Shown here piece by piece: positions 25,632 through 33,374 of a DNA stretch of 64,000 bases. Position 1 is the stretch's first letter; the number at the start of each line of letters is the position of its first letter. A program made the translations under genes and the position numbers. Under the pieces are notes generated by a model that had not been told where the DNA came from, ran no database searches, and saw only the letters and a list, made by a program, of their open reading frames with translations. Source of the DNA: an actinobacterium LLX17 (GTDB lineage: Bacteria; Actinomycetota; Actinomycetes; Propionibacteriales; Nocardioidaceae); contig KI301992.1 in assembly GCA_000471045.1 (NCBI GenBank), positions 2,409,452-2,473,451 on the forward strand. Reading direction: 5' to 3'.

Positions 25632-26699
25632 ATGCCAGACACCGCGCTCATCCAGGACTACCCCCACCAGATGGGGGGACACTGTGGCTCTGGTGCTCTG
25701 CGCGACCTGCTGGACTGGAACGGACTCGGATGGGACGGTCCGCCGCGCGAGGGGCTCGTTTTTGCGCTCGGCGGTGCACTGGGCTTGTCGTACGTGTGGT
25801 CGAGTGACCTCATGCCCCCGGTCTACCTCGTGGGTCGCGGCTCGGACTTCGAGGTGGATCTTCCGGTGCGACTCGGGGGGAAGGTCGACGTCCTGAAAAC
25901 TGACGATCCCGACGAGGGGTGGTCGTGGGTCCGTGACGAGATCGATGCGGGGCGTCCAAGTCTTGTCTGGGGCGACATAGCCGAGCTCCCGTATCTGCGG
26001 GTCAAGCTCCAGATGAGCCGTCATGACATCGTGGTGATCGGTTACGACGAAGCTCACGACCTGGCCTATGTCGTGGACAACGACCGCGCCGAGGTCCAGG
26101 AGGTCCCGCTCGACGCTCTGGCGCGAGCACGGTCGTCGAGCTCCTTCCCGGAACCGACACGCCACTGCACGTACCGAATCACCTGGCCCGCAACGTTGCC
26201 GAACCTCTCGGAGGTGGCGGCTGAAGCGTTCCGGCAGTCCGCAACGCGAATGAGGCACCCTTCCGGACCCGGGATCGTCGATCTCGCGCTGGCGGCCAAC
26301 GGAGCCGAGGGGCTCGACGGGGTGAGGCAGCTGGCTTCCGACGTGCAGACGTGGGGCGACCTCCCTGCTGAGGAGCTCGAGGTGCTGCTGTTCAGTCTGA
26401 GCGCGTTCGTCGAGAAGGCCGGGACCGGTGGCGGACTGTTTCGCCGGTTGCTCGCCGACGGCTGTGACGACATCGCTCGCTCGACGGGGGACGCGGCGAC
26501 CGCAGATCTGGCTGACGTCGTCGGTCGTTGCGCGCGGGCGTGGACGCAGACCGCACGCGCAGGAGTCCAGCGCGACGTCGACAGCCGAGCCCGCGCGGAG
26601 GCGGTGGCCGTCGAAGCCAGCGTCCTACCTGAGCTTGAGTCGAAGGTGGTCGAGTCGCTGGAGGCCGCCGCCGGTTCGTTGGAGGCTGTGAATGGCTGA
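25632..26699 (+). CDS. BtrH N-terminal domain/DUF4872 protein (acyltransferase-like)
   Basis: A 355-residue protein. Residues 1-175 match the BtrH_N pattern: HQMGGHCGSGALRDLL with nucleophile-like Cys18, DIDAGRP-type spacing, then MSRHDIVVIGYDE with the likely histidine near 131 and VDNDR. The helical C-terminal part (about 185-350) corresponds to DUF4872. In butirosin biosynthesis BtrH moves an acyl group from a carrier protein to an amine. No carrier protein or aminoglycoside gene is visible here, so acceptor and donor are unknown. AAAGGA precedes the ATG. The next gene starts eight bases before its stop. Confidence 0.78.
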   Translation: MPDTALIQDYPHQMGGHCGSGALRDLLDWNGLGWDGPPREGLVFALGGALGLSYVWSSDLMPPVYLVGRGSDFEVDLPVRLGGKVDVLKTDDPDEGWSWVRDEIDAGRPSLVWGDIAELPYLRVKLQMSRHDIVVIGYDEAHDLAYVVDNDRAEVQEVPLDALARARSSSSFPEPTRHCTYRITWPATLPNLSEVAAEAFRQSATRMRHPSGPGIVDLALAANGAEGLDGVRQLASDVQTWGDLPAEELEVLLFSLSAFVEKAGTGGGLFRRLLADGCDDIARSTGDAATADLADVVGRCARAWTQTARAGVQRDVDSRARAEAVAVEASVLPELESKVVESLEAAAGSLEAVNG

Positions 26700-27276
26700 A
26701 GGTGGCGACGTGACAGACGGTACGGAGATGCAACGTCCCGAGGGTGACGCCGGCGAGGTCCGTCGTGCGGATGCAGAGTTCTTCGCGCAGTGGGCGTCGT
26801 ACCTGGCAGGTCAGGAGACCGCTGATATCGGTCAGACGCTGCCACCTCATTCCCAGGACTGCGTCGGCTGCGGACCAGCCAATCCGGCCGGTCTGGGCCT
26901 GCAGGTGGTGCGCACGGCGGAGGGGGTCGAGGCGGTCCACAGCTTCTGCGACGCCCACGTCGGTGCTCCTGGCATCGCGCACGGGGGTGTTGTCGCGCTC
27001 GCCTTTGACGACCTCTTCGGATTTGTCCTCTACACCGTTGGTGCGCTAGCGGTCACCCGCAGCATCACGGTCGAGTACCAGGCCCCGTTTCGCCTCCACC
27101 ACCCATACACGTTCCGCGCGCAGTTGAGAGAGCGGAACGGACGGCGGCTTCTCCTGCACGCTGAGGCCTGGGACAACGCTGGTCGGATGGCGGGTTCTGC
27201 CTCAGCGACCTTCGTGGTGGTCGGTGCTGGACACTTCGCCTCAGACCGGGAGCGGCCTGACGGAGAAGACGGTTGA
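26692..27276 (+). CDS. PaaI-type hotdog thioesterase
   Basis: A 194-residue protein with a hotdog domain in residues about 55-180: DCVGCGPANPAGLGLQVV, then the active-site block GAPGIAHGGVVALAFDDLFGFVL and SITVEYQAPFRLHHPYTF. Such enzymes hydrolyse acyl-CoA or acyl-carrier thioesters. An acidic N-terminal extension of about 50 residues is unusual. It overlaps the BtrH-like gene, implying coupled translation and a shared pathway. Confidence 0.83.
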   Translation: MAEGGDVTDGTEMQRPEGDAGEVRRADAEFFAQWASYLAGQETADIGQTLPPHSQDCVGCGPANPAGLGLQVVRTAEGVEAVHSFCDAHVGAPGIAHGGVVALAFDDLFGFVLYTVGALAVTRSITVEYQAPFRLHHPYTFRAQLRERNGRRLLLHAEAWDNAGRMAGSASATFVVVGAGHFASDRERPDGEDG

Positions 27277-27289
27277 CGGCGGTCGTGCT

Positions 27290-27988
27290 GTGGTGACTGG
27301 ATCGCCCGGCCCACGGCGGCCTCCCCGGTGGGGCGCCGCGTGGTGGATCGCGTTCCTGGTTTGTAAGCCGGCGCTGCTGATGGTGCGTCGTCGGGACTGG
27401 CGCGGTCTCGACAACATCCCTCAGGAGGGAGGCGCTGTGCTCGCCGTCAATCACGTCTCCGAACTCGACCCGTTGCTCGTCGCTGAAGCGGTGCTCGCCA
27501 CGGGGCGGACTCCGGCTTTCCTGGCCAAGAGCAGCCTGTTCGGCAGCGGCGTGGTGGGCCGATGGTTTCGTGCTGCAGGCCACGTCGAGGTCGACCGCGA
27601 CCATGGTCGCGGCGGATTCGATGCGGCCCTGGAGGCGCTCCGCGGGGGCGCTCTCGTCGTCGTGTACCCGGAAGGATCGATCACCGAGCACCGTGACGGC
27701 CGTCTGATGGGCTTGAAGACGGGAGCCGTGCGACTCGCTCTCCAGTCTGGGGCTCCGCTCATCCCCGTGGTGCAGCAGGGAGCTCAGAAGATCCTCCCTG
27801 CTTACAGTCGTCGACCGCGCCTCCTGGGTCGGCCCCTGGTCACGATCGACGTCGGTAGGCCTGTGGAGCTGGGCGACCTCAGGAACCGCGGATTTGGGCC
27901 GGAGGCGGTGCGAGTCGGCACGCTCCGCTTGACCCACACACTGACGACCATGCTCCATGACCTGGCAGACGATCGGCGTCTGGTCTGA
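27290..27988 (+). CDS. PlsC-like 1-acylglycerol-3-phosphate acyltransferase family protein
   Basis: About 232 residues. A hydrophobic N-terminal segment (WWIAFLVCKPALLMV) is followed by the HX4D motif NHVSELD, then KSSLFGSGVVGRWF, the phosphate-site motif YPEGSIT, and VPVVQQGAQ-like PLIPVVQQGAQKIL. These define the LPLAT acyltransferases that transfer fatty acyl groups from acyl-CoA or ACP to a hydroxyl on a lipid. All possible starts are GTG; I favour 27290, because the 27224 alternative would overlap the thioesterase by 53 bases. Last gene of the cassette. Confidence 0.82.
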   Translation: MVTGSPGPRRPPRWGAAWWIAFLVCKPALLMVRRRDWRGLDNIPQEGGAVLAVNHVSELDPLLVAEAVLATGRTPAFLAKSSLFGSGVVGRWFRAAGHVEVDRDHGRGGFDAALEALRGGALVVVYPEGSITEHRDGRLMGLKTGAVRLALQSGAPLIPVVQQGAQKILPAYSRRPRLLGRPLVTIDVGRPVELGDLRNRGFGPEAVRVGTLRLTHTLTTMLHDLADDRRLV

Positions 27989-28033
27989 ATCCCATGCGGA
28001 CAGGCCCGGAGGGTGAGGCGTCCGGGAAGCTCC

Positions 28034-29236
28034 TCAGTCGACGGACTGGCCGACGAGCTGTTCCCGCTGCACGGGCCTCCTCTGGGTGATGACTTGTTTG
28101 CTGAACATGAAGTCACGCGGCCGGTTGACGCAGTCGGCGGCGATCAGCTCACCGTCACGCAGGTAGAAGCAGGTGAAGTCACGGCCGCTAGAAGGATCGC
28201 CGCTCAGGATGACCTCGTCGTACCCGGTGTTGAGCCCGGCGATCTGGAGCTTGAGGTCGTACTGATCCGACCAGAACCACGGCAGAGCGGCGATCTCCTT
28301 GGACTTGCCGCACATCGTCGCTGCGGCCACCTTGGCCTGTTCGCCCGCGCTCGGCACCGACTCCAGACGCACTCGACGGCCGTATCGGGCGATGTCGTGG
28401 CTGGCGCAGTCGCCGGCGGCCACGATGTCTGGATCGCTCGTGCGCGCGTGCGCGTCGATTAGGACGCCGTTGTCCACGGCGAGCCCTGCTGCCGCGGCAA
28501 GCTCGACGTTCGGCTCGACACCGATTCCGACGATGACCAGGTCGGCAGGGATCGATTCGCCGGTTGCCAGGACCACCTCTCGGACCTGGGAGTCACCGGT
28601 GAGAGCTTGGACGAGGGCGCCCGTCCGAATGGTGACCCCCTCCTCCCGGTGGATGCGATCGAAGAACGCCGAGACCCCCGGGGCCGTGACCCGCTCGAGG
28701 ACCCGATCGGTCGCCTCCAGGACGGTCACGTCCAAGCCGAGCGCCCGAAGCGATGCGGCCGTCTCGAGTCCGATGTAGCCGCCCCCGACGATGACTGCGC
28801 GACGGGCGGCGGTGGCGGCGTCTCGGATCAGCTCGACATCGGCCGCCGTGCGCAGGTAGAAGACGCCCGCCAGGTCGGCCCCCGACGCCGGAAGTCGCCG
28901 GGGGCGAGCGCCGAGGCACAGCGCGAGCTTGTCGAAGGCCAAGGTCTGCCCGTTGCTCAACCCAAGTTGTCCCGCCGAGCGATCGATCGCGTCGACCGTG
29001 ACGTCCAGGAGCTGGATGTCCTGCTTGGCGTAGAACTCGGCGCTTCGGATCGCCAGGTCCTCCAGCGTGCTCTTGCCCGCGAGATAGGCCTTCGAGAGCG
29101 GGGGGCGTTGGTAGGGCAGGGCTGACTCGTTGCCGATGAGGAGGATCTCCCCGTCCCACTTCTCCTGGCGCAGACTGGCCGCAAGCTGTGCTCCGGCATG
29201 GCTGGCCCCGACGATCACCGCTCGGGGCAGTGTCAT
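28034..29236 (-). CDS. Ferredoxin reductase of the CYP153 system
   Basis: A 400-residue FAD/NADH flavoprotein that would pass electrons to the ferredoxin. It has an FAD motif VIVGASHAGAQLAASLRQ, YQRPPLSKAYLAG typical of putidaredoxin/rubredoxin reductases, an NADH motif VIVGGGYIGLETAASLRALG, and the second FAD block VAAGDCASHDIARYG. The C-terminal reductase domain contains WFWSDQYDLKLQIAG. Its ATG overlaps the stop of the P450 gene (ATGA), making it the third gene of the operon. Confidence 0.93.
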   Translation of the reverse strand: MTLPRAVIVGASHAGAQLAASLRQEKWDGEILLIGNESALPYQRPPLSKAYLAGKSTLEDLAIRSAEFYAKQDIQLLDVTVDAIDRSAGQLGLSNGQTLAFDKLALCLGARPRRLPASGADLAGVFYLRTAADVELIRDAATAARRAVIVGGGYIGLETAASLRALGLDVTVLEATDRVLERVTAPGVSAFFDRIHREEGVTIRTGALVQALTGDSQVREVVLATGESIPADLVIVGIGVEPNVELAAAAGLAVDNGVLIDAHARTSDPDIVAAGDCASHDIARYGRRVRLESVPSAGEQAKVAAATMCGKSKEIAALPWFWSDQYDLKLQIAGLNTGYDEVILSGDPSSGRDFTCFYLRDGELIAADCVNRPRDFMFSKQVITQRRPVQREQLVGQSVD

Positions 29237-30621
29237 GCGCTGGTCTTCGGTGTGAGCTGGACCATCAGCTTGCTGATGCCCCGCACGAAGTTCGACTGCA
29301 CGTACTCCGGCTCTCCGATGACCTCGATGTTCTCGAAGCGCGGCAGCAGCTCCTCCCAGAGGATGCGCAGCTGCAGCTCGGCAAGGCGGTTCCCCATGCA
29401 CCGGTGGACACCGAAGCCGAACGAGATGTGGTTGCGGGCATTGGTCCGGTCGATGATCAGGTCATCGGCCCGGTCGAACACGGCCTCGTCGCGGTTGCCG
29501 GAGGCGTACCACATGACGACCTTGTCGCCCTTGCGGATGAACTGGCCGTTGAGCACGACGTCCTTCTTGGCGACACGGCGCATGTATGCGAGCGGGGTCT
29601 GCCAGCGGATGATCTCCGAGACCATGTTGGGAATCAGCTCGGGGTTGGCCTTCAGCTTCTCGAACTGGTCGGGGAAGCGGTTGAACGCCAGCACACCGCC
29701 GCTCATCGAGTTTCGGGTCGTGTCGTTGCCCCCGACGATCAGCAGCGTCAGGTTGCCGAGGAACTCCATCGGCCGGTCGATCAGGTCCTTGGTGTCCTCG
29801 TTGCTCTGCAGCATGGTGATCAGGTCGAAGCCGGGAGCTTCGCCGGCGGCAGTCCTGGCCGCCTTGTCGCGCCAGAGGGCACTCAGGCCAAGCGCCGCGT
29901 CCCGCATGCCGTGGAACACCTTGTCGTTGTCGGAGGGGCCACCGTTGGCCTGCTCCATCGAGGACGCGAGGTCTGACCACTCGACCAGCTTGTGGCGCTG
30001 CTCGTAGGGGAAGTCCAGCAGCGTGGCGAGCATCCGGGCGGTGAGCTCGACCGAGACGTTGCTGACCCAGTCGAACGGTTGGTCCACGGGCAGCTCGTCG
30101 AGGACCTCCTGGACGCGCGATCGGATGAGTCCCTCCATCTCACGCAGGTTCTTCGGGGCGACGACGCCTTGCACGGCTGCTCGCTGGAGGTCGTGTCGGG
30201 GAGGGTCCATCGCGATGAACATCTCGACATCGAGGAAACGCGGCGGAGTGCCGATGATGATGAACGGCTCGGCGGAGAAGGCCTCGTGGTTCTTGTCGAC
30301 AGCCACGATGTCGGCATGGCGCGTGACGGACCAGAACGGTCCGAACGGGCTGTTCGCCTGGTAGTGGACCGGAGCCTCCTTGCGCAGACGCTCGAAGTAG
30401 GAGAGCCAGCGCCCCTGGCGGTACATGAACGGGTTGCTGACGTCGATGTCGGTCAGCTCCACGTCCTCCACAGGAGGGATCGGCGCCTCGACGAACATCT
30501 TCTGGCCGTTCGTGCCCGTCACCCAGCGGCGGGTCTTGTCGTAGAGGTGCGCACCCTGGATCTGGCGGTCGACCGGGATGGTCGACTGGACCTTGGTGGT
30601 GATGGCTTCTGAGATCTTCAT
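29233..30621 (-). CDS. Cytochrome P450 of the CYP153 family (terminal alkane/fatty-acyl hydroxylase)
   Basis: A 462-residue heme monooxygenase. The oxygen-binding helix reads VGGNDTTRNSMSGGV, the ExxR-type region WQTPLAYMRRVAKKD follows, and the heme loop is SFGFGVHRCMGNRLAE with ligand Cys408. The N-terminal half strongly resembles CYP153 enzymes: EAPVHYQANSPFGPFWSVTRHADIVAVD, VEMFIAMDPPRHDLQR, VAPKNL and ELTARMLATLLDFPYEQRHKL. CYP153 hydroxylates the terminal carbon of medium-chain alkanes and related molecules. Ferredoxin lies 25 bases upstream and reductase overlaps downstream, a complete electron chain. Confidence 0.93.
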   Translation of the reverse strand: MKISEAITTKVQSTIPVDRQIQGAHLYDKTRRWVTGTNGQKMFVEAPIPPVEDVELTDIDVSNPFMYRQGRWLSYFERLRKEAPVHYQANSPFGPFWSVTRHADIVAVDKNHEAFSAEPFIIIGTPPRFLDVEMFIAMDPPRHDLQRAAVQGVVAPKNLREMEGLIRSRVQEVLDELPVDQPFDWVSNVSVELTARMLATLLDFPYEQRHKLVEWSDLASSMEQANGGPSDNDKVFHGMRDAALGLSALWRDKAARTAAGEAPGFDLITMLQSNEDTKDLIDRPMEFLGNLTLLIVGGNDTTRNSMSGGVLAFNRFPDQFEKLKANPELIPNMVSEIIRWQTPLAYMRRVAKKDVVLNGQFIRKGDKVVMWYASGNRDEAVFDRADDLIIDRTNARNHISFGFGVHRCMGNRLAELQLRILWEELLPRFENIEVIGEPEYVQSNFVRGISKLMVQLTPKTSA

Positions 30622-30646
30622 GGCGTGGGTCTCGTCTCTCTGGTCG

Positions 30647-30967
30647 TCACAGCTGGAATTCGGGCAGTTCGACGGTCAAGCCGTCCCACGAGGCGCAGAC
30701 CGCCATCTGGCACGCGAGCCGGGAGGTCGGCTGCCGCTCGGGGTTCATCGCGAGCATCTCCTCCTCTTCAGCTCCGGACAGACCGACCTGCTCAGACCAC
30801 TGGGGGTCGACGACCACGTGGCAGGTTCCACAGGCAGCCTCTCCCCCGCAGTCCCCGTCGATACCGGGGATCGCCTCGTTGACCGCGACCTGCATCAACG
30901 ACTGGCCCTCCTCAAGGGGGGCCTCGTACTTCTCGCCGTCATGCGACACGAAGGTGACAACTGCCAT
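30647..30967 (-). CDS. Adrenodoxin-type [2Fe-2S] ferredoxin
   Basis: A 106-residue soluble electron carrier for the P450. The cluster motif is CGGEAACGTCHVVV (C-x5-C-x2-C) plus a fourth cysteine in RLACQMAVC. I chose the ATG at 30967 (MAVVTFVSHDG), giving normal family length; an earlier start would add 42 unrelated residues. It is the first gene of the operon. The 125-base interval to the divergent AraC gene must hold both promoters. Confidence 0.93.
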   Translation of the reverse strand: MAVVTFVSHDGEKYEAPLEEGQSLMQVAVNEAIPGIDGDCGGEAACGTCHVVVDPQWSEQVGLSGAEEEEMLAMNPERQPTSRLACQMAVCASWDGLTVELPEFQL

Positions 30968-31061
30968 GTGGGTCTCCTGAAGAACTGTCCCGAGGGGTGA
31001 TGACTTCATTCGAGTGTTGCCCGGGGCGGTCGTGGTGGCTATGGTCACCGGAGTCAATAAG

Positions 31062-31080
31062 CTGTGATTTCGGCTCACAG
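31062..31080. promoter_or_regulatory. Inverted repeat in the CYP153/AraC divergent promoter
   Basis: CTGTGA (31062-31067) and TCACAG (31075-31080) with a 7-bp spacer, directly before the GGAGG site of the AraC gene. It could be an autoregulatory operator or part of an RNA hairpin hiding the ribosome site. Symmetric sites are unusual for AraC proteins, so assignment is tentative. Confidence 0.4.
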
Positions 31081-31092
31081 GGAGGTTCGGCA

Positions 31093-32106
31093 ATGAACGT
31101 GGTCGAGCCGTGCGTGCCGCCCCTCGCCTTTGTGCAGCTGCTTGCGAGCCAGGCGCTGGAGGGGGATGCAGTCGCGCATTTCCGCCGCGTCATGGATGGC
31201 GAGGGGGTCGACGAGGCGACGATGGTTGAGCGAGAGGTCCAGGCACCTCTCCGGTGGTTCCGCGAGGTCTATCCGGCACTCGATGCCGATCAGGCGACTC
31301 ATCTCGGGCTTGCGTGTGCGACGCAGGCCCAGCTGACCACGTTCGGGCCGCTGAGCCTGCCGTTGGTCAGTGCCGGATCAGTCGCCGACATCGTCGAGCT
31401 CCTGACCTACCTGCCCTTGATCTCGACTGCTCTCAGTCCTCAGCTGCATCACTCCGATCACGGCCTGACGGTCGGCTTCACCGGGCATACAGGCGATGCA
31501 GACCTGGATCGGTTGGTGATCACCTACTGCGGATCGGCACTCGTGCGGTTGCTGAAGATGCTCGTCGGTGACATGTCGACCGTCACGCTGCAACTCGGAT
31601 GGCCGGCCCCCGCAGACCTGGTTGGTCATCCGGATGTGCTGACCGGGCAGCTGGCCTTTGACGCTCCGATCTCATTCCTCCGGATACCTGCCGAGACCCT
31701 CACCGAGGTGTGTCGGTTCTCGGACCCGATCGCCTACCGGCACGCGATCGCGGAGCTCGAGAAGGCCCTCGAGCGTCGAAGTGGACCCCTGTCGTTCTCG
31801 CGCACGGTGAGGCTCTTGTTGGACGAGAGCAACGACCTGAGAAGCAGTCGTTCGGTCGCAGCCGAGCTGTCGATGTCGGCCAGCACCCTCAAGCGGCGAC
31901 TTGCCCAAGAAGGCACCACCTTCCGTGAGCTGCGGGAGAGCTCGCTGCGGGAAAGGGCGGTGCTCCGGCTTCTGGGGCGAACGTCGACGGTGAGCGAGAT
32001 CGCCTCGGACCTCGGCTACAGCGACCTCACCAATTTCTCGCATGCGTTCAAGCGATGGACCGGAGAGTCTCCGAGTCAGTTCCAGCACACGCGCGGAGTT
32101 CGATGA
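31093..32106 (+). CDS. AraC-family transcriptional regulator of the CYP153 operon
   Basis: A 337-residue regulator. Residues about 20-190 form the Arabinose_bd-type N-terminal domain (PLRWFREVYPALDADQATHLGLACATQAQLTTFGPLSLPL). The C-terminal helix-turn-helix pair reads RSVAAELSMSASTLKRRLAQEGTTF and VSEIASDLGYSDLTNFSHAFKRWTGESPSQF. The ATG at 31093 follows GGAGG by seven bases. Divergent arrangement with a CYP153 operon resembles actinobacterial cases where an AraC activator responds to alkanes; the inducer here is inferred. Confidence 0.9.
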   Translation: MNVVEPCVPPLAFVQLLASQALEGDAVAHFRRVMDGEGVDEATMVEREVQAPLRWFREVYPALDADQATHLGLACATQAQLTTFGPLSLPLVSAGSVADIVELLTYLPLISTALSPQLHHSDHGLTVGFTGHTGDADLDRLVITYCGSALVRLLKMLVGDMSTVTLQLGWPAPADLVGHPDVLTGQLAFDAPISFLRIPAETLTEVCRFSDPIAYRHAIAELEKALERRSGPLSFSRTVRLLLDESNDLRSSRSVAAELSMSASTLKRRLAQEGTTFRELRESSLRERAVLRLLGRTSTVSEIASDLGYSDLTNFSHAFKRWTGESPSQFQHTRGVR

Positions 32107-32136
32107 ATCTCGGTCTGTCCTGCCGGAGCTCTGTGA

Positions 32137-32805
32137 TCAGCGGCCGGTGACCACGGATTCGGCAGGTCGAAGTCCGGCGCCGGCCACGGACCTACGGAGT
32201 CCGAGGTAGCGAAGTGCCACCTCGGAGATCTGCTGACCGGTGGCCTGCGCATCTGCCCCCGGAAGCGCCAGATGGCTGACTGCGAGGCGGACGAGGGCGT
32301 CCGTGGCGTTCTGGACGTCGACGAGGTTCAGCTGAGGGAACTGCTGATGCATCCAAGCTGCGAGGGTCTCGCTCGCGACGTCGAGCAGCCTTCCGGAGGT
32401 CGTGATCAGGGGAAGCATCCCCTTGCGTGTGTCGATCACCCCCGTCTCGAGCGCAGGATCACGGTGCGAGACCAACACGGCCCGCAGCAGGGGGCTCTTC
32501 TCGGCCTCGGACAAGGTGTAGTGAACCGCCGCCTCAATCCCGCCCGCGGCATCGGTCGGGTATGACGCCAGAAGATTTTTGATACCCGCCAGGAAGCGGT
32601 CGGCTTCATGAAGGACGAGCGCTTCACCCAAGGCCTGCTTGTCGCCGAACTCCTTGTAGAGCATGGCCCGCGGGGCACCGATCAAGATCGCGATGTGCCC
32701 CACCCGCACCTTGTCCCAGCCCTTGTCGACGGTCTCCGCGTACGCGGCTTCCAACGCGCGCTCGCGCAGATGAGCGCGATAGGACTCCCTCAGCGACGTG
32801 GCCAT
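32137..32805 (-). CDS. TetR-family transcriptional regulator
   Basis: A 222-residue protein. The N-terminal DNA-binding region reads RALEAAYAETVDKGWDKVRVGHIAILIGAPRAMLYKEFGDKQALGEALVLHEA, followed by a long helical ligand domain. The recognition helix is less standard (GAPRAMLYKEFG) but fits. It is convergent with the AraC gene. Targets are unknown; no clear palindrome lies upstream, though imperfect stem-loops occur near 33.06-33.11 kb. Confidence 0.85.
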   Translation of the reverse strand: MATSLRESYRAHLRERALEAAYAETVDKGWDKVRVGHIAILIGAPRAMLYKEFGDKQALGEALVLHEADRFLAGIKNLLASYPTDAAGGIEAAVHYTLSEAEKSPLLRAVLVSHRDPALETGVIDTRKGMLPLITTSGRLLDVASETLAAWMHQQFPQLNLVDVQNATDALVRLAVSHLALPGADAQATGQQISEVALRYLGLRRSVAGAGLRPAESVVTGR

Positions 32806-33061
32806 GGACAAATTCTAGGCGGTTGTCGCCGCACCGACAGTGACTCGACTGTTTCCGAGGCCGAGAGGCGGCGCCCTGCACCTGGTGGTGGACCAACTAC
32901 CTAGCCCGACGGGCAACGGTCCCAGCAGCCACAGAGCGAGCTCGCAGATCTTGAGGCTGCGATCTCCGAGGTTCGACGACTTCTGCACGCCCTCCAACGG
33001 CGGCAGGCCGGCGCAATTCGAGATCACGTGAGACCAAAACTGAGACGACGAACGAAATCGG

Positions 33062-33107
33062 CTCGGCACCCAAGAGGTGCCGAGACGATGTTTTCGCTAA
33101 TAGCGAA
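33062..33107. repeat. Two adjacent stem-loops
   Basis: CTCGGCACC (33062-33070) pairs with GGTGCCGAG (33076-33084), and TTCGCTA (33093-33099) pairs with TAGCGAA (33101-33107). They sit in the gene-free stretch 32806-33246, beside the right copy of the long repeat. Could be terminators or part of a mobile-element end. Confidence 0.5.
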
Positions 33108-33110
33108 GGA

Positions 33111-33180
33111 ACCAGCACGACCGTTGAGTCAACGGCCGACACTGGCTCCTTGCGCGGCGGCGGACGTAAACCTCCGCCGG
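33111..33180. repeat. Right copy of the 21-bp module plus 49-bp repeat
   Basis: ACCAGCACGACCGTTGAG at 33111 runs directly into the 49-bp copy (33132-33180), 46/49 identical to 21796-21844. In the left copy the two modules occur in the opposite order, as if both came from a tandem array or were rearranged. It lies 67 bases from the 3' end of the tRNA-Ser gene. Confidence 0.75.
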
Positions 33181-33200
33181 CTCAGGCGACCCTGGACCAG

Positions 33201-33242
33201 CAAAAGACCCGAGGGCCATGCGCCGGCATGGCTCCTCGGGTC
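33201..33242 (-). terminator. Intrinsic terminator of tRNA-Ser
   Basis: On the minus strand GACCCGAGGAGCCATG pairs with CATGGCCCTCGGGTC (33206-33242), followed by TCTTTTG. It starts five bases beyond the tRNA 3' end, so it probably ends that transcript. Confidence 0.8.
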
Positions 33243-33246
33243 GCGG

Positions 33247-33331
33247 CGGAGGATAGGGGATTCGAACCCCTGAGAGCTTTCACTCAACCCGCTTTCCAAG
33301 CGAGCGCACTAGGCCACTATGCGAATCCTCC
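33247..33331 (-). tRNA. tRNA-Ser (anticodon GGA)
   Basis: Minus-strand RNA of 85 nt. The acceptor GGAGGAT pairs with ATCCTCC plus discriminator G; the D arm follows, then an anticodon loop CTTGGAAAG with GGA, a long class-II variable arm (GAGTGAAAGCTCTC) and the T arm AGGGGTTCGAACCCCT. CCA is not encoded. tRNA-Ser genes are frequent integration sites, and the repeat-bounded segment lies on its 3' side. Confidence 0.97.
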
Positions 33332-33374
33332 GTGGACGAGGGTACCGGCAGACCCGCGACCCGGACGACCCGGC

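Noticed and set aside
21796-33180. Intact insertion sequence or integrase in the repeat-bounded segment
   Set aside because: No transposase, recombinase or integrase motif could be seen in any frame between the repeats.
33247-33331. tRNA-Ser 3' end as a classical attachment site with a duplicate at the left boundary
   Set aside because: I found no copy of the tRNA 3' sequence near 21.8 kb; the shared repeat is a different sequence, so phage-type integration at the tRNA is not shown.
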